64,000 nt of DNA from CAYNUJ01 sp964573255 (lineage in GTDB: Bacteria > Bacteroidota > Ignavibacteria > Ignavibacteriales > Melioribacteraceae). Positions 34,448-43,219 of this stretch are shown piece by piece. The notes under the pieces are model-generated. The model was given only the letters and a program-made list of their open reading frames with translations. It was not told the origin of the DNA and did not search any database. The translations under genes and the position numbers were made by a program. Each line of letters starts with the position of its first letter. The stretch's first letter is position 1. The stretch lies in NCBI GenBank assembly GCA_964573255.1, contig CAZNJB010000008.1, forward strand, positions 33,711-97,710. Direction: 5' to 3'.

Positions 34448-36160
34448 ATGATAATAGAGAAAAGATGGACTCTAAGGGAGGCGCCTGATCCAAATCAGGT
34501 GCTCGCTATGGCCGATAGTCTGAACATTTCGAATGTTCTTGCTACTCTCTTAATACAGCGCGGAATTAAGAATTTTTACGAAGCTAAAAAATATTTTCGT
34601 CCGTCGCTGGATGAATTGTACGACCCTATGCTGATGGACGGTATGGATATTGCCTCTAAAAGGGTAATAGAAGCGTTAACAAATAACGAAAAAATTTGTG
34701 TTTATGGTGATTATGACGTTGACGGTACTTGTGCTTCCGCATTGATGTATATGTTCCTGAAGGAATTGGGCGCCGAACCGGAAATTTACATTCCAAATCG
34801 CTTAACCGAAGGTTACGGACTTTCTTTGGAAAGTATGGATGAGTTATATAACCGGAATGTAGATTTAATCATAACGGTTGATTGCGGTATTACTGCCGTT
34901 GAAGAAGTTGCGCACGCTAAAAAACTTGGTATCGATACAATTATATGCGATCACCATCAGCCAAAGGAAGAATTACCTGATGCAATTGCTATTCTCGATC
35001 CCTTAAAACCAGGGGACAACTATCCATTTAAATATCTTTCGGGAACCGGAGTTGCTTTCAAGCTAGCGCGAGCAATCGCCGGCAGGATTGGACAGCAAGA
35101 TATTGTTCTTAAATATCTTGATCTTGTAGCACTTGCCGGAGCTGCGGATATTGTATCCTTAACGGATGAAAATAGAACTCTGGTTAAGAAAGGTATTGAA
35201 ATGATAAATACCAAACCGCGTCCGGGTATTTTGGCTCTTATTAAAAGCGCAAGAATGTCCCCGGGAAATTTAAGCGCCGGTCAAATCATATTTTCGATTG
35301 CTCCGAGAATTAACGCAGTAGGAAGATTAGGAGATGCTTACCGCGCGGTAAATTTATTTATAACAGACAGTGTTTCCGAAGCGGAAAAATTAGCCTACAC
35401 ATTAGAACAAGAAAATTTGGAACGCCGGAAGATTGACGAGGTGACATTCTCTCACGCTCTTAAGATGGTTGACGAAACAATGGATATCGACAAAGACCTG
35501 GGAATAGTTCTCCATCACGAAGATTGGCATCCCGGTGTAATTGGAATTGTTGCCTCTAGACTGGTGGAAAAATTTTACCGACCGGCTATAATGCTTACTA
35601 CAATTGACGGTGTGGCTAAAGGCTCCGCACGCAGCATTCCCGGTTTTAACCTTTACGAAGCATTGGAGCTGAATAAAGATTTACTGCTTCAATTCGGCGG
35701 ACATGAAGCTGCAGCGGGATTGGCTCTCGAAGTAGATAAAATACCCGAATTTCGGAACAGATTTAATGAGTATTTGAAAAATAAAATTACAAAGGATGAT
35801 ATTATCCCCGAAATTATGGTTGATACTAAAATCTCACTCAGCGAAATAACTCCGAAATTCATCCGAATTCTGGATCAATTTGCACCTTTCGGACCTGGAA
35901 ATATGAAACCGGTATTTTTAGCCGAAAATGTTAAAATTGTTGGTTATCCGAGAATTGTAGGAACGGATCATTTGATAACAAGCTTTGCACAAAACGGAAC
36001 CGATAAAGTATTTGATGCAATCGGTTTTAAATTGGGTTACTTCCTCGATAGAATTGATAAAAATAAAAATTTAGCAGATATTGTATTTACGATTGAAAAA
36101 TTTGTGAGAGACGGACGCACATATCCGCAATTAAGAATTAAAGATATGAAATTGAAATAA
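34448..36160 (+). CDS. recJ: Single-stranded-DNA-specific exonuclease RecJ
   Basis: RecJ degrades single-stranded DNA 5' to 3' in recombination and mismatch repair. The 570-residue product contains the DHH-family metal motifs DYDVDGTCAS (about 87-96), VDCGIT, CDHHQP and LAGAADIVSL, the DHHA1 domain (GGHEAAAGLAL near residue 420), and the C-terminal OB domain. Length is normal (about 570). It lies directly after the RNase P RNA and is the first of a repair gene run recJ-yebC-ruvC-ruvA on the plus strand; the gap to yebC is 15 bases with an AGGAG site. Confidence 0.96.
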   Translation: MIIEKRWTLREAPDPNQVLAMADSLNISNVLATLLIQRGIKNFYEAKKYFRPSLDELYDPMLMDGMDIASKRVIEALTNNEKICVYGDYDVDGTCASALMYMFLKELGAEPEIYIPNRLTEGYGLSLESMDELYNRNVDLIITVDCGITAVEEVAHAKKLGIDTIICDHHQPKEELPDAIAILDPLKPGDNYPFKYLSGTGVAFKLARAIAGRIGQQDIVLKYLDLVALAGAADIVSLTDENRTLVKKGIEMINTKPRPGILALIKSARMSPGNLSAGQIIFSIAPRINAVGRLGDAYRAVNLFITDSVSEAEKLAYTLEQENLERRKIDEVTFSHALKMVDETMDIDKDLGIVLHHEDWHPGVIGIVASRLVEKFYRPAIMLTTIDGVAKGSARSIPGFNLYEALELNKDLLLQFGGHEAAAGLALEVDKIPEFRNRFNEYLKNKITKDDIIPEIMVDTKISLSEITPKFIRILDQFAPFGPGNMKPVFLAENVKIVGYPRIVGTDHLITSFAQNGTDKVFDAIGFKLGYFLDRIDKNKNLADIVFTIEKFVRDGRTYPQLRIKDMKLK

Positions 36161-36175
36161 ATTAGGAGAAATATC

Positions 36176-36904
36176 ATGTCAGGTCACTCAAAGTGGTCAA
36201 CTATCAAAAGGAAAAAAGCAGCTCTCGATGCTAAACGAGGCAAGATATTTACAAAATTAATAAAAGAAATTACTATTGCTGCGAAAACAGGCGGCGGCGA
36301 TCCTGATGCAAATCCTCGTTTGAGATTAGCAATAGATAACGCTAAAGCGGCTAATATGCCGGCTGATAATATCGAAAGAGCTATAAAAAAAGCTACTGGT
36401 GAATTGGAAGGTGTTAATTACACCGAATTAAATTATGAGGGTTATGGTCCCGGTGGTGTTGCTATTTTAATTGAAGCAATGACGGACAATAAAAATAGAA
36501 CCGTTGCGGAAGTCAGACATTTATTGAGTAAGCATGGCGGTAGTCTTGGCGAATCCGGTTCCGTTGCGTGGATGTTCGATCGTAAAGGCGTTATCACACT
36601 TCCCGCTCAAGGTAAAACGGAAGATGATATTATGGAAATTGTTCTTGAAGCCGGTGCAGATGATATTTCCCGCGAAGATGATTTTTTCGAAATTACTACA
36701 GATATCGAATCATTTGAACCGGTACGTAAATCTTTAATTGAAGCCGGACTCGAAGTGGAGAATGCATCGCTTCAATGGATTGCAAAAAACACCGTAGCCG
36801 TTGAAGGCGAAACAGCGGAAAAATTGGAAAAACTTATTGATGCTTTGGAAGACAATGATGATGTTCAAAATGTATATTCCAATGCAGATTTCCCGGAAGA
36901 GTAA
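36176..36904 (+). CDS. yebC: YebC/PmpR-family protein
   Basis: A 242-residue member of the conserved YebC family, once described as transcriptional regulators and more recently (for YebC2/TACO1-type members) as helping ribosomes through proline-rich stretches. It opens with the family signature SGHSKWSTIKRKKAALDAKRGKIFTKL and has NARLR-like PNPRLRLAIDNAKAANMPADNIERAIKKA, AEVRHLLSKHGGSLGESGSVAWMF and the acidic end DDVQNVYSNAD. Start ATG follows AGGAG. Placement upstream of ruvC is widely conserved. The exact role in this organism cannot be told from the sequence. Confidence 0.95.
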   Translation: MSGHSKWSTIKRKKAALDAKRGKIFTKLIKEITIAAKTGGGDPDANPRLRLAIDNAKAANMPADNIERAIKKATGELEGVNYTELNYEGYGPGGVAILIEAMTDNKNRTVAEVRHLLSKHGGSLGESGSVAWMFDRKGVITLPAQGKTEDDIMEIVLEAGADDISREDDFFEITTDIESFEPVRKSLIEAGLEVENASLQWIAKNTVAVEGETAEKLEKLIDALEDNDDVQNVYSNADFPEE

Positions 36905-36910
36905 TTAAAG

Positions 36911-37447
36911 ATGATTATTTTAGGTGTTGATCCCGGAACTCAATTTACCGGTTTCGGGATCATTAATTATAAAAATAATTTGCTTTCGTATATTCATTCC
37001 GGAGTGATTTCACTTCAAAAAGATAAAAGCATTCCTGAAAAATTAGAAGTTATTTATAACAAGATTAATTCTTTAATAAAAGAATTCCATCCTGATGAAT
37101 TTGCATTGGAAACTGCTTTTTACGGTAAAAATGTACAATCAGCTTTAAAAATTGGTTATGCTAGAGGAGTAGCAATGCTTGCTTCGGCACATAATAATTT
37201 AGTTGTAGGTGAATATTCCCCCCGCGAAGTAAAGAAATCGGTTGTCGGAAATGGTAATGCTTCTAAAGAGCAAGTGCAATTTATGATATTTAAATTGCTT
37301 TCTATGAAAGAGACGAACATAAAATTTGACGAGACCGACGCCCTTGCCGTTGCGGTTTGCCACGCTTTTAATATAAATAGTCCTGCTAAAGGTTCCAGCA
37401 GTTGGAAAAAATTCATAGATAAAAATCCTCATTTAGTGGAGAGCTGA
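36911..37447 (+). CDS. ruvC: Holliday junction endodeoxyribonuclease RuvC
   Basis: RuvC cuts Holliday junctions in the RuvABC complex. The 178-residue product shows the RNase-H-like catalytic acids in ILGVDPGTQFTGFG (Asp7), ALETAFYGKN (Glu near 66) and DETDALAVAVCHA (two acids near 140), and the conserved basic stretch QSALKIGYARGVAMLA. Length is slightly above the usual 160-175. It starts 6 bases after yebC and is followed, 1 base later, by ruvA. ruvB is not in the window. Confidence 0.96.
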   Translation: MIILGVDPGTQFTGFGIINYKNNLLSYIHSGVISLQKDKSIPEKLEVIYNKINSLIKEFHPDEFALETAFYGKNVQSALKIGYARGVAMLASAHNNLVVGEYSPREVKKSVVGNGNASKEQVQFMIFKLLSMKETNIKFDETDALAVAVCHAFNINSPAKGSSSWKKFIDKNPHLVES

Positions 37448-37448
37448 A

Positions 37449-38030
37449 ATGATTGGATATTTAACGGGAAAAATTATTTCCAAAAAACCTACAGAAATAT
37501 TGCTCGATGTAAACGGTGTAGGTTACCAAATTAATATAACTACCGTAACATTCGAATCGATATCCTCCGAAGAAAGTGTATCCCTTTATACTTATCTGAG
37601 CGTTAAAGAAGATTCCCTTACGCTTTACGGATTTTCTACTTTGGCGGAAAAAGATATGTTTAAATTGCTAATTGGTATTAGCGGTATAGGTCCGAAATTA
37701 GCACAAAGTATTTTATCCGGAATTCAAATTGATGATTTAAAAAGTGCAATTCAGGAAGGTAATTTATCCCGCATCATTGCGGTTCCCGGAATAGGCAGAA
37801 AAACTGCAGAAAGACTGATTGTTGAATTACGCGATAAAGTAGAAGCAACAATTGATATGTCGGGTGAAACATCATTCAGTTCCGTAAGATCCGATGCAAT
37901 TGCCGCGCTTACTAATTTGGGATATAACAAGAATAAAGCCGATAAAATTATTAGAAGTATAATAAATACCGAACCGGAGATTCAAATAGAGGATTTAATT
38001 CGCAAAGCTTTGGCAGCATTAAACGCTTGA
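37449..38030 (+). CDS. ruvA: Holliday junction DNA helicase subunit RuvA
   Basis: RuvA binds four-way junctions as a tetramer and loads the RuvB motor. The 193-residue product has the N-terminal OB fold (MIGYLTGKIISKKPTEILLDVNGVGYQI), two helix-hairpin-helix motifs (GISGIGPKLAQSILSG and VPGIGRKTAERLIVELRDK), and the C-terminal RuvB-binding domain (SDAIAALTNLGYNKNKADK). Length is typical. Translation is probably coupled to ruvC (stop and start 1 base apart). Its last 12 bases overlap the convergent PepSY-type gene. Confidence 0.96.
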   Translation: MIGYLTGKIISKKPTEILLDVNGVGYQINITTVTFESISSEESVSLYTYLSVKEDSLTLYGFSTLAEKDMFKLLIGISGIGPKLAQSILSGIQIDDLKSAIQEGNLSRIIAVPGIGRKTAERLIVELRDKVEATIDMSGETSFSSVRSDAIAALTNLGYNKNKADKIIRSIINTEPEIQIEDLIRKALAALNA

Positions 38031-38633
38031 GTTGTTCTTAGACTTAAATGCCATTAATAATCCAAGAATTGCAAGAAGAAGAATTAAAAAAATTCCCACG
38101 GCGCCAATTATTTCGTCTATCGACTTTATTCCTGTAAACTGCAAATAATGAAGTTTGTAAATTGTATCGATTATTTCGGTGTCTTTCCCGTATTGATAAA
38201 TTGATAATGTATTCCAATCGAAGTTTATTCTTATTCCTGTGTTAGTTAGGAAATACCCCGATTCATATTTTATTACCTTTCCATAGCGTTCCGGATCAAT
38301 AGATAACGCATCGTCAATTAAGAGTTTGAGCGAATCGAAGGAAGGCTCAGTATAATTAGTCAATGTGAGGGCATTCAAATGAGAAGTACTTTCATCATTC
38401 TTTAATAATAGATGATAACCTAAAATGGTTCTTAAAATTTTTACTTCGCCTGCACCAATATTTTTTCCGATTACTATTTCTTTTTCGATAGGATAAGTTT
38501 TTATCTTGAGTTGTTCATATGCTTTGTTATATCCGGGTTTAATATAAAATACTAATGCCGTAAATCCCCAAATCAGGAATGGTAAAAACATTACAATGCC
38601 AATAAACTTATGGTATTTATAAATTCTATTCAT
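38019..38633 (-). CDS. PepSY-type membrane protein
   Basis: A 204-residue protein with an N-terminal membrane helix (about 8-30, FIGIVMFLPFLIWGFTALVFYI), a periplasmic PepSY-like alpha/beta segment, and a C-terminal helix (about 175-198) ending in charged residues. HKFIGIVMFLPFLIWGFTAL resembles the first helix of PepSY-associated proteins that sit with iron or redox systems, but no ligand residues are evident. I chose the ATG at 38633; a TTG 13 codons upstream is also open. It converges with ruvA (12-base overlap). Function unknown. Confidence 0.6.
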   Translation of the reverse strand: MNRIYKYHKFIGIVMFLPFLIWGFTALVFYIKPGYNKAYEQLKIKTYPIEKEIVIGKNIGAGEVKILRTILGYHLLLKNDESTSHLNALTLTNYTEPSFDSLKLLIDDALSIDPERYGKVIKYESGYFLTNTGIRINFDWNTLSIYQYGKDTEIIDTIYKLHYLQFTGIKSIDEIIGAVGIFLILLLAILGLLMAFKSKNNSSV

Positions 38634-38672
38634 ATACTTTTTAATTGAAAATGATGTGATGTAAGTCAACAA

Positions 38673-38801
38673 AAATACATAAATTTATACTTTTCAAACC
38701 GAAAATATCCTTCTTTCTTTTTTTATTGCAACTGCATTTTTATATATTAGACAAGCGAATAATGTTTTGTTATGAATTAGATAGCATATAAAGAGGAAAA
38801 A
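38673..38801. other. Divergent spacer before the histidine kinase
   Basis: Short AT-rich region between the PepSY-type gene and the kinase anchor frame, with poly-T and poly-A tracts. It should hold both promoters, but nothing specific is recognisable apart from an AGAGGA ribosome site at about 38791-38796. Confidence 0.4.
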
Positions 38802-38975
38802 TTGTTTCATTCTGTGGAAAGTGAAAAATTCATATTAGGTTTGTTGATTGGTTCCCAAGATTTAATTTCATCAAATTTAATTGTTCCAGTCGTTACAATA
38901 TTATTGCTAATAATTGCTTTATTGGTGTTTTCATTTTTAATAAAAAAAATTCCCTTCTCCAGTCGAGAAAAGTAA
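38802..38975 (+). CDS. Membrane-anchor frame upstream of the histidine kinase (out of frame)
   Basis: A 57-codon frame from a TTG with a good AGAGGA site 5 bases upstream. It encodes a short N terminus and one strong membrane helix (LIVPVVTILLLIIALLVFSFL) followed by two lysines, then ends at a stop 18 bases before the annotated kinase start. At 38942-38948 lies A-AAA-AAA in the correct phase for a -1 ribosomal slip; after the slip the reading continues NSLLQSRKVNQYKIRLKK into the kinase frame without a stop. The kinase frame itself has no ATG, GTG or TTG from at least 38861 to 38992. The two frames therefore look like parts of one protein of about 353 residues. Confidence 0.6.
   Translation: MFHSVESEKFILGLLIGSQDLISSNLIVPVVTILLLIIALLVFSFLIKKIPFSSREK
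38942..38948 (+). promoter_or_regulatory. Candidate -1 frameshift slippery heptamer A-AAA-AAA
   Basis: In the zero frame the codons are ATA AAA AAA ATT, which fits the X-XXY-YYZ rule for -1 slippage (compare the A-AAA-AAG site of E. coli dnaX). The run is eight adenines, so transcriptional slippage or a mis-called homopolymer would give the same join. A weak stem TCTC-N5-GAGA follows about 15 bases later. Confidence 0.5.
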
Positions 38976-38992
38976 ATCAGTATAAAATAAGA

Positions 38993-39862
38993 TTGAAAAA
39001 AGCCAAAATAGCTTACGATACATTAAAAGATGATTTTGAGAGACTAAAAAAAATATATGAATTCGACAAAGAAAGAATTGATGAGTTAAATAAATATATT
39101 GTAGAACTGGAAGAAATCAACGCAGAATTACTCGAAAAGAAGATCCTCGCCGAAGCAAAGGTAATGAAATTGGAAGCGCTAAAGAAAAAGCGTGATGAAT
39201 TATTTGCCTTAAATATTCACGACCTTAAAAATCCGATTAATGTAATTAAGGGTTACGCAACATTAATAAATGAATATGAACTCAATTCCAATGAGCAAAA
39301 AGAAATAATGGATTCAATGATCCGTTCCGCGGATAAAATGATGAAAGTTGTTGCTCATTTAACTGAAATTATTCGTCAGGATATAGATGATAATAAATTC
39401 ACAGATGATGTTTCAATACGCCATATAGTGGATGATATTTGTAGAAATAATGCCGCGTATGTAAAGAGAAAAGGAATTAACTTAATCAACAAAACTCAGT
39501 TGGATTTACCAACATTGCGCGGGAATAGTGAAAAAATAGAATCTGTCATTGATAATTTAGTAAATAACGCAATCAAGTATGGTCCGGAAGGGACTACCGT
39601 AGAGATACTTTCCGATTACGATGATGAAAGTATTACTCTTGAAGTTCAAGATGACGGTGTTGGAATTGAAGAAGATGAGCAAACCATAATATTTGAAAAG
39701 GGTGGAATTGCTTCCAATGTTCCAACGCACAACGAAGAACAAAGCGGTTTGGGTTTGTGGATAGTTAAACAAGTAATTGAAGATCACAAAGGCGAACTTT
39801 GGGTAAAAAGCGAGAAGGGCAAAGGAAGTACTTTCGGATTTAAATTGCCACGCAATTTATAA
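38993..39862 (+). CDS. Sensor histidine kinase catalytic part
   Basis: A 289-residue kinase core: a coiled-coil (about 1-75, rich in Lys, Glu and Leu), a HisKA dimerisation domain with the phosphorylated histidine in FALNIHDLKNPINVIKGY (about residue 77), and a HATPase domain with N box DNLVNNAIKYG, G1 box DDGVGIEED and G2 box GLGLWIVK. It would phosphorylate a response regulator that is not in the window. No sensor domain is visible; the membrane anchor lies in a different frame directly upstream (38802-38975). The TTG at 38993 has no ribosome site, which again suggests that translation normally enters from upstream. Followed by a convergent T9SS protein gene. Confidence 0.88.
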   Translation: MKKAKIAYDTLKDDFERLKKIYEFDKERIDELNKYIVELEEINAELLEKKILAEAKVMKLEALKKKRDELFALNIHDLKNPINVIKGYATLINEYELNSNEQKEIMDSMIRSADKMMKVVAHLTEIIRQDIDDNKFTDDVSIRHIVDDICRNNAAYVKRKGINLINKTQLDLPTLRGNSEKIESVIDNLVNNAIKYGPEGTTVEILSDYDDESITLEVQDDGVGIEEDEQTIIFEKGGIASNVPTHNEEQSGLGLWIVKQVIEDHKGELWVKSEKGKGSTFGFKLPRNL

Positions 39863-41458
39863 TCATTTTAACACCATTATCTTAATTGTTTTTACAAACC
39901 TTTGAGCATCAAATTTAATAAAGTAAACCCCTGTTGAAAGATCACCAGAATCGATAATCTGCTCATATTTGCCGGGAGCTAAAACACGATTAAGTAATGT
40001 TTTAATTTTTTGCCCCAATACATTATATAATTCAATTGTAATTAAAGATTCAAACGGAACGTCAAAACTGAAACGGGTTTGGGAGTTAAAGGGATTGGGA
40101 TAGTTTTGATACAAATGAAACCTGTCTGGAACATTATCACTGTTTTTCTTTTCAACATTAACGACGAAATCGTTTCCGAACAGGCGATGAATTTTATATG
40201 CTTTATCTTTTAATAAAGAAATACTATTTGTATTACTCGAACCGAGTGCCATAATGTGGGCAAGAATAATTGTTTGTGTATCTGCCGGGGAAAAATCTAC
40301 CGGACCGGAAACCAGGTAATATCTTCTGTCGCCGGGATAAGGCGGATGACTTCCAAATGTTTCGCCGGGTGGCCAATCACCTCCTTCGTACCAGCCGGAT
40401 GAATCTTCCGGATTGCCGGATAAAGGAAATTTAGTAACTGCATTATTATAAGGATTTATGAACGGATCGCCGTTTGTTAACAATCCCCTCACAACATTGT
40501 AATGCTCTTCACTGTTACGCGGATCGAATGATGTTGAACTCACCTTAAAATTTGGTCCGAATGCACTTAGCATTAAATTTTCTCCATCAGAGAAAAAGCC
40601 TGAAAGAACTGCGTGACCCACTGCCGGGGCAATTTCTCCGTAAAACGGATCATCTAAAAATGTATTCCAAGCATAGCCCAGATATAATGATGGTGCACAG
40701 CCTACGTAATCATCCATTGGATAACCTAAGTCCGCATCAACCCAATATGCAGCAAAAAAATCTGTGATGGTTACGGTATCTTTATTTATAATCTCTATTT
40801 TTTCAAATACTACATCTGATAGTAATTCAGTTGAATCGGAAGCCCAAAGTGTGATGTTTATTTGTATTGCAACGTGATTTGTATCGTCTTCGTATAAACT
40901 GCTTGTTTCTTTAGAATTATATATTGAATAGAAAATCACCTCATCCCCAATAAAATCAGGCATATCAATTCCTCTTGTAAAACTACCGTCATTGTTAATA
41001 TCAATGTACGGCGCCCCCAAATTGCCCGGCCAATTTTCATAATTAAATTTCAAGTATTCTTTTTCCTGTCCATCATCCAGTAATTCCCAGTTCTTTTTTA
41101 TTTTCCATATTCTCCCTACAGAATCATTTACTGCATCAGTAAATTCTAAAACCCCGCTATTGTAAGTAGATTTATCATAACTTATTCCGCCGATGGAAAA
41201 TCTTTTATTTATCAATCCACCCAATTGGATACCGCTTAAATAAATTGCATGTTTTCTTGTATCACCGTTGTTTGGCCAATAAAAACCGGCACTGTCTATT
41301 TCCGGATTGTAAGATTCCCAACCATTATTCATAACCCACATTTTTATATTATTTGCCGCAAGTGTATCCGCCGTTCTTTTGGGAACTTGAGAAACAATTG
41401 ATGATAAGCTTCCGGAAATCACTAACAGTAAAGAAATATAGAATAATTGATGGCGCAT
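39863..41458 (-). CDS. T9SS-secreted protein with type A sorting domain
   Basis: A 531-residue exported protein: a signal peptide (MRHQLFYISLLLVISGSLSSIVSQ), a long beta-rich body rich in Asn, Asp, Gly and Trp that shows no enzyme motif I recognise, and a C-terminal sorting domain of about 80 residues (FHLYQNYPNPFNSQTRFSF, IELYNVLGQKIKTLL, GVYFIKFDAQRFVKTIKIMVLK). That domain directs transport through the type IX system and anchoring to the cell surface. Family-specific function is unknown; the body resembles large surface proteins of Ignavibacteria. Its stop lies immediately after the kinase stop, the two genes being convergent. Confidence 0.85.
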   Translation of the reverse strand: MRHQLFYISLLLVISGSLSSIVSQVPKRTADTLAANNIKMWVMNNGWESYNPEIDSAGFYWPNNGDTRKHAIYLSGIQLGGLINKRFSIGGISYDKSTYNSGVLEFTDAVNDSVGRIWKIKKNWELLDDGQEKEYLKFNYENWPGNLGAPYIDINNDGSFTRGIDMPDFIGDEVIFYSIYNSKETSSLYEDDTNHVAIQINITLWASDSTELLSDVVFEKIEIINKDTVTITDFFAAYWVDADLGYPMDDYVGCAPSLYLGYAWNTFLDDPFYGEIAPAVGHAVLSGFFSDGENLMLSAFGPNFKVSSTSFDPRNSEEHYNVVRGLLTNGDPFINPYNNAVTKFPLSGNPEDSSGWYEGGDWPPGETFGSHPPYPGDRRYYLVSGPVDFSPADTQTIILAHIMALGSSNTNSISLLKDKAYKIHRLFGNDFVVNVEKKNSDNVPDRFHLYQNYPNPFNSQTRFSFDVPFESLITIELYNVLGQKIKTLLNRVLAPGKYEQIIDSGDLSTGVYFIKFDAQRFVKTIKIMVLK

Positions 41459-41519
41459 AAATAATTTATACCAGATTTTTACCTAATTTACGCAATAAGC
41501 AATTAAATTGAAATGGAAA

Positions 41520-42275
41520 ATGAATGACCATGAGAAGAAGAATATAACAATTCGCTTTTATGAAGAATTAAATGTCTTCTTAAAACCGGTAAATCGAAAA
41601 GTCAGATTCGATTATTCTTTCTGGGGAACTCCTTCTGTTAAAGATATAATTGAATCTCTCGGTGTTCCGCATACCGAAGTTGATTTGATATTGGTTAATA
41701 ATAAATCCGTTAATTTTGATTATTTAGTATATAATGGCGAAGATATAGCGGTATATCCTGTGTTCGAATCTTTCGATATAAGAAATATTCAACATCTTCG
41801 TCCACTTCCTTTGCGGGAAACAAAATTTATACTCGATGTTCATCTGGGCAAACTAGCCAAACTCCTTCGTTTTTGTGGTTTCGATACGTATTACAAAAAT
41901 ACTTTAACGGATGATGAAATAATTACAATTTCGATAAATGAAAAAAGAACTATTCTAACGAGGGATGTTGGAATTCTTAAAAATTCGAAAGTTGATCGCG
42001 GTTACTTTATCAGGAATACTAAAGCAGAAAATCAATTACTGGAAGTAATAAAAAGATTCGATTTAAAAAATAGCTTGAACCCCTTTTCTCGTTGTTCAAT
42101 ATGCAACTCATTATTAATTCCTGTCGAGAAGAAAACTATTATCGCCGAATTGCCACCAAAAGTTGTAGAATACTATAATGAATTTTGTAAATGCGAACAA
42201 TGTAATAAAATATATTGGCGAGGTTCTCATTTTCAAAAGCTGAATTCCGTTATCAAACGGGCAAAGGAAGAATAA
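41520..42275 (+). CDS. Mut7-C RNase-like protein with ubiquitin-like domain
   Basis: A 251-residue protein with a Mut7-C ubiquitin-like N-terminal domain (about 1-80, ITIRFYEELNVFLKPVNRKV) followed by a Mut7-C PIN-like RNase domain: FILDVHLGKLAKLLRFCGFDTYY, ILTRDVGILK, and a zinc ribbon of two CxxC pairs (CSICN and CKCEQCNKIYWRG). The acidic residues in LDVHLG and TRDV fit a PIN-type metal site. Family members are thought to process RNA. I took the ATG at 41520 over the TTG at 41508 for lack of a ribosome site at the latter. It overlaps no neighbour and lies between two minus-strand genes. Confidence 0.8.
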   Translation: MNDHEKKNITIRFYEELNVFLKPVNRKVRFDYSFWGTPSVKDIIESLGVPHTEVDLILVNNKSVNFDYLVYNGEDIAVYPVFESFDIRNIQHLRPLPLRETKFILDVHLGKLAKLLRFCGFDTYYKNTLTDDEIITISINEKRTILTRDVGILKNSKVDRGYFIRNTKAENQLLEVIKRFDLKNSLNPFSRCSICNSLLIPVEKKTIIAELPPKVVEYYNEFCKCEQCNKIYWRGSHFQKLNSVIKRAKEE

Positions 42276-43160
42276 TCAATTTTTCTTACCAAGATGTTGA
42301 TATAAAATTCCTCCCACAATTAGAACCAATCCGGTAATTGATGAAATTAATATTTTCTCTTTTAACACTAGGGCAATAAATATTACTGATAGAAAAGGGG
42401 AAAGATACGCTAATGTTGAAGTTTTTGCCTTATCATTGCTTAATTGTAATCCTTTCATCCAAAGGAAAAATGTCAAACCCATTTCAAATAATCCTGTATA
42501 AGCTGCTCCCAAAATATATTTGAAAGATGTAACATAGAAGGAATCGAATATTGCCAGATAAATCGCAGTTATAACAGTCCCAGTCATAAACGCTGCAAGA
42601 AGTTTTTCGTCGGCATTTCTTTTATCGATTAAATTCAGTGTCCAAAATGAAGCCCAAATAACTGAACTTCCAACTGCAAGCGTGACTCCCCAAATATTAT
42701 GAAATTGTAATTGTAAAATTTGTCCGCGAGTGGAAATAACTACTACCCCCAAAAACGCAACTACCAACCCCGTGATTGTTCTAACGGATATTCTCTGCTT
42801 GAGAAAAACTGCAGAAAATATTGATATCATTATAGGCCAAGTATAATTTAACGGCTGTGCTTCCTGTGCCGGTAATAGTGAATAGGCTTTAAAGAGAACC
42901 AAATAATACAAGAAGGGATTGATTAAACCGAGTAGAATATTCCTCTTAATGTTTTGTCTGCTGAAAATTCTTGTGAGTACACGTTTATCCTTCATTAAAG
43001 CATTTGCTAACAAAAACATCAAGCTGGTTAAAGAAGAATAAAAGAGTAATTGAATGTAACTCATTCCTGCTAACGATAGTTTAAAAGCGGTAGCAACGGT
43101 AGACCACAGCAATACGGCTGAAACAGCATAAAGGAACGATTTTTTATTCGAGTCTAACAT
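42276..43160 (-). CDS. EamA-family (drug/metabolite) transporter
   Basis: A 294-residue inner-membrane protein with ten hydrophobic segments arranged as two EamA repeats (first about 10-130, second about 150-285). PAQEAQPLNYTWPIMISIFSAVFLKQRISVRTITGLVVAFLGVVVI is the typical end of the first repeat. Such carriers export or import small metabolites such as amino acids or nucleosides; the substrate cannot be predicted. It starts at an ATG at 43160 and ends right after the convergent Mut7-C gene. Confidence 0.85.
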   Translation of the reverse strand: MLDSNKKSFLYAVSAVLLWSTVATAFKLSLAGMSYIQLLFYSSLTSLMFLLANALMKDKRVLTRIFSRQNIKRNILLGLINPFLYYLVLFKAYSLLPAQEAQPLNYTWPIMISIFSAVFLKQRISVRTITGLVVAFLGVVVISTRGQILQLQFHNIWGVTLAVGSSVIWASFWTLNLIDKRNADEKLLAAFMTGTVITAIYLAIFDSFYVTSFKYILGAAYTGLFEMGLTFFLWMKGLQLSNDKAKTSTLAYLSPFLSVIFIALVLKEKILISSITGLVLIVGGILYQHLGKKN

Positions 43161-43219
43161 ATATCCCGATAATGTATTATTTTTAATAGTAAAGCAAAAA
43201 TAAGCTATGGTAGTTTATT

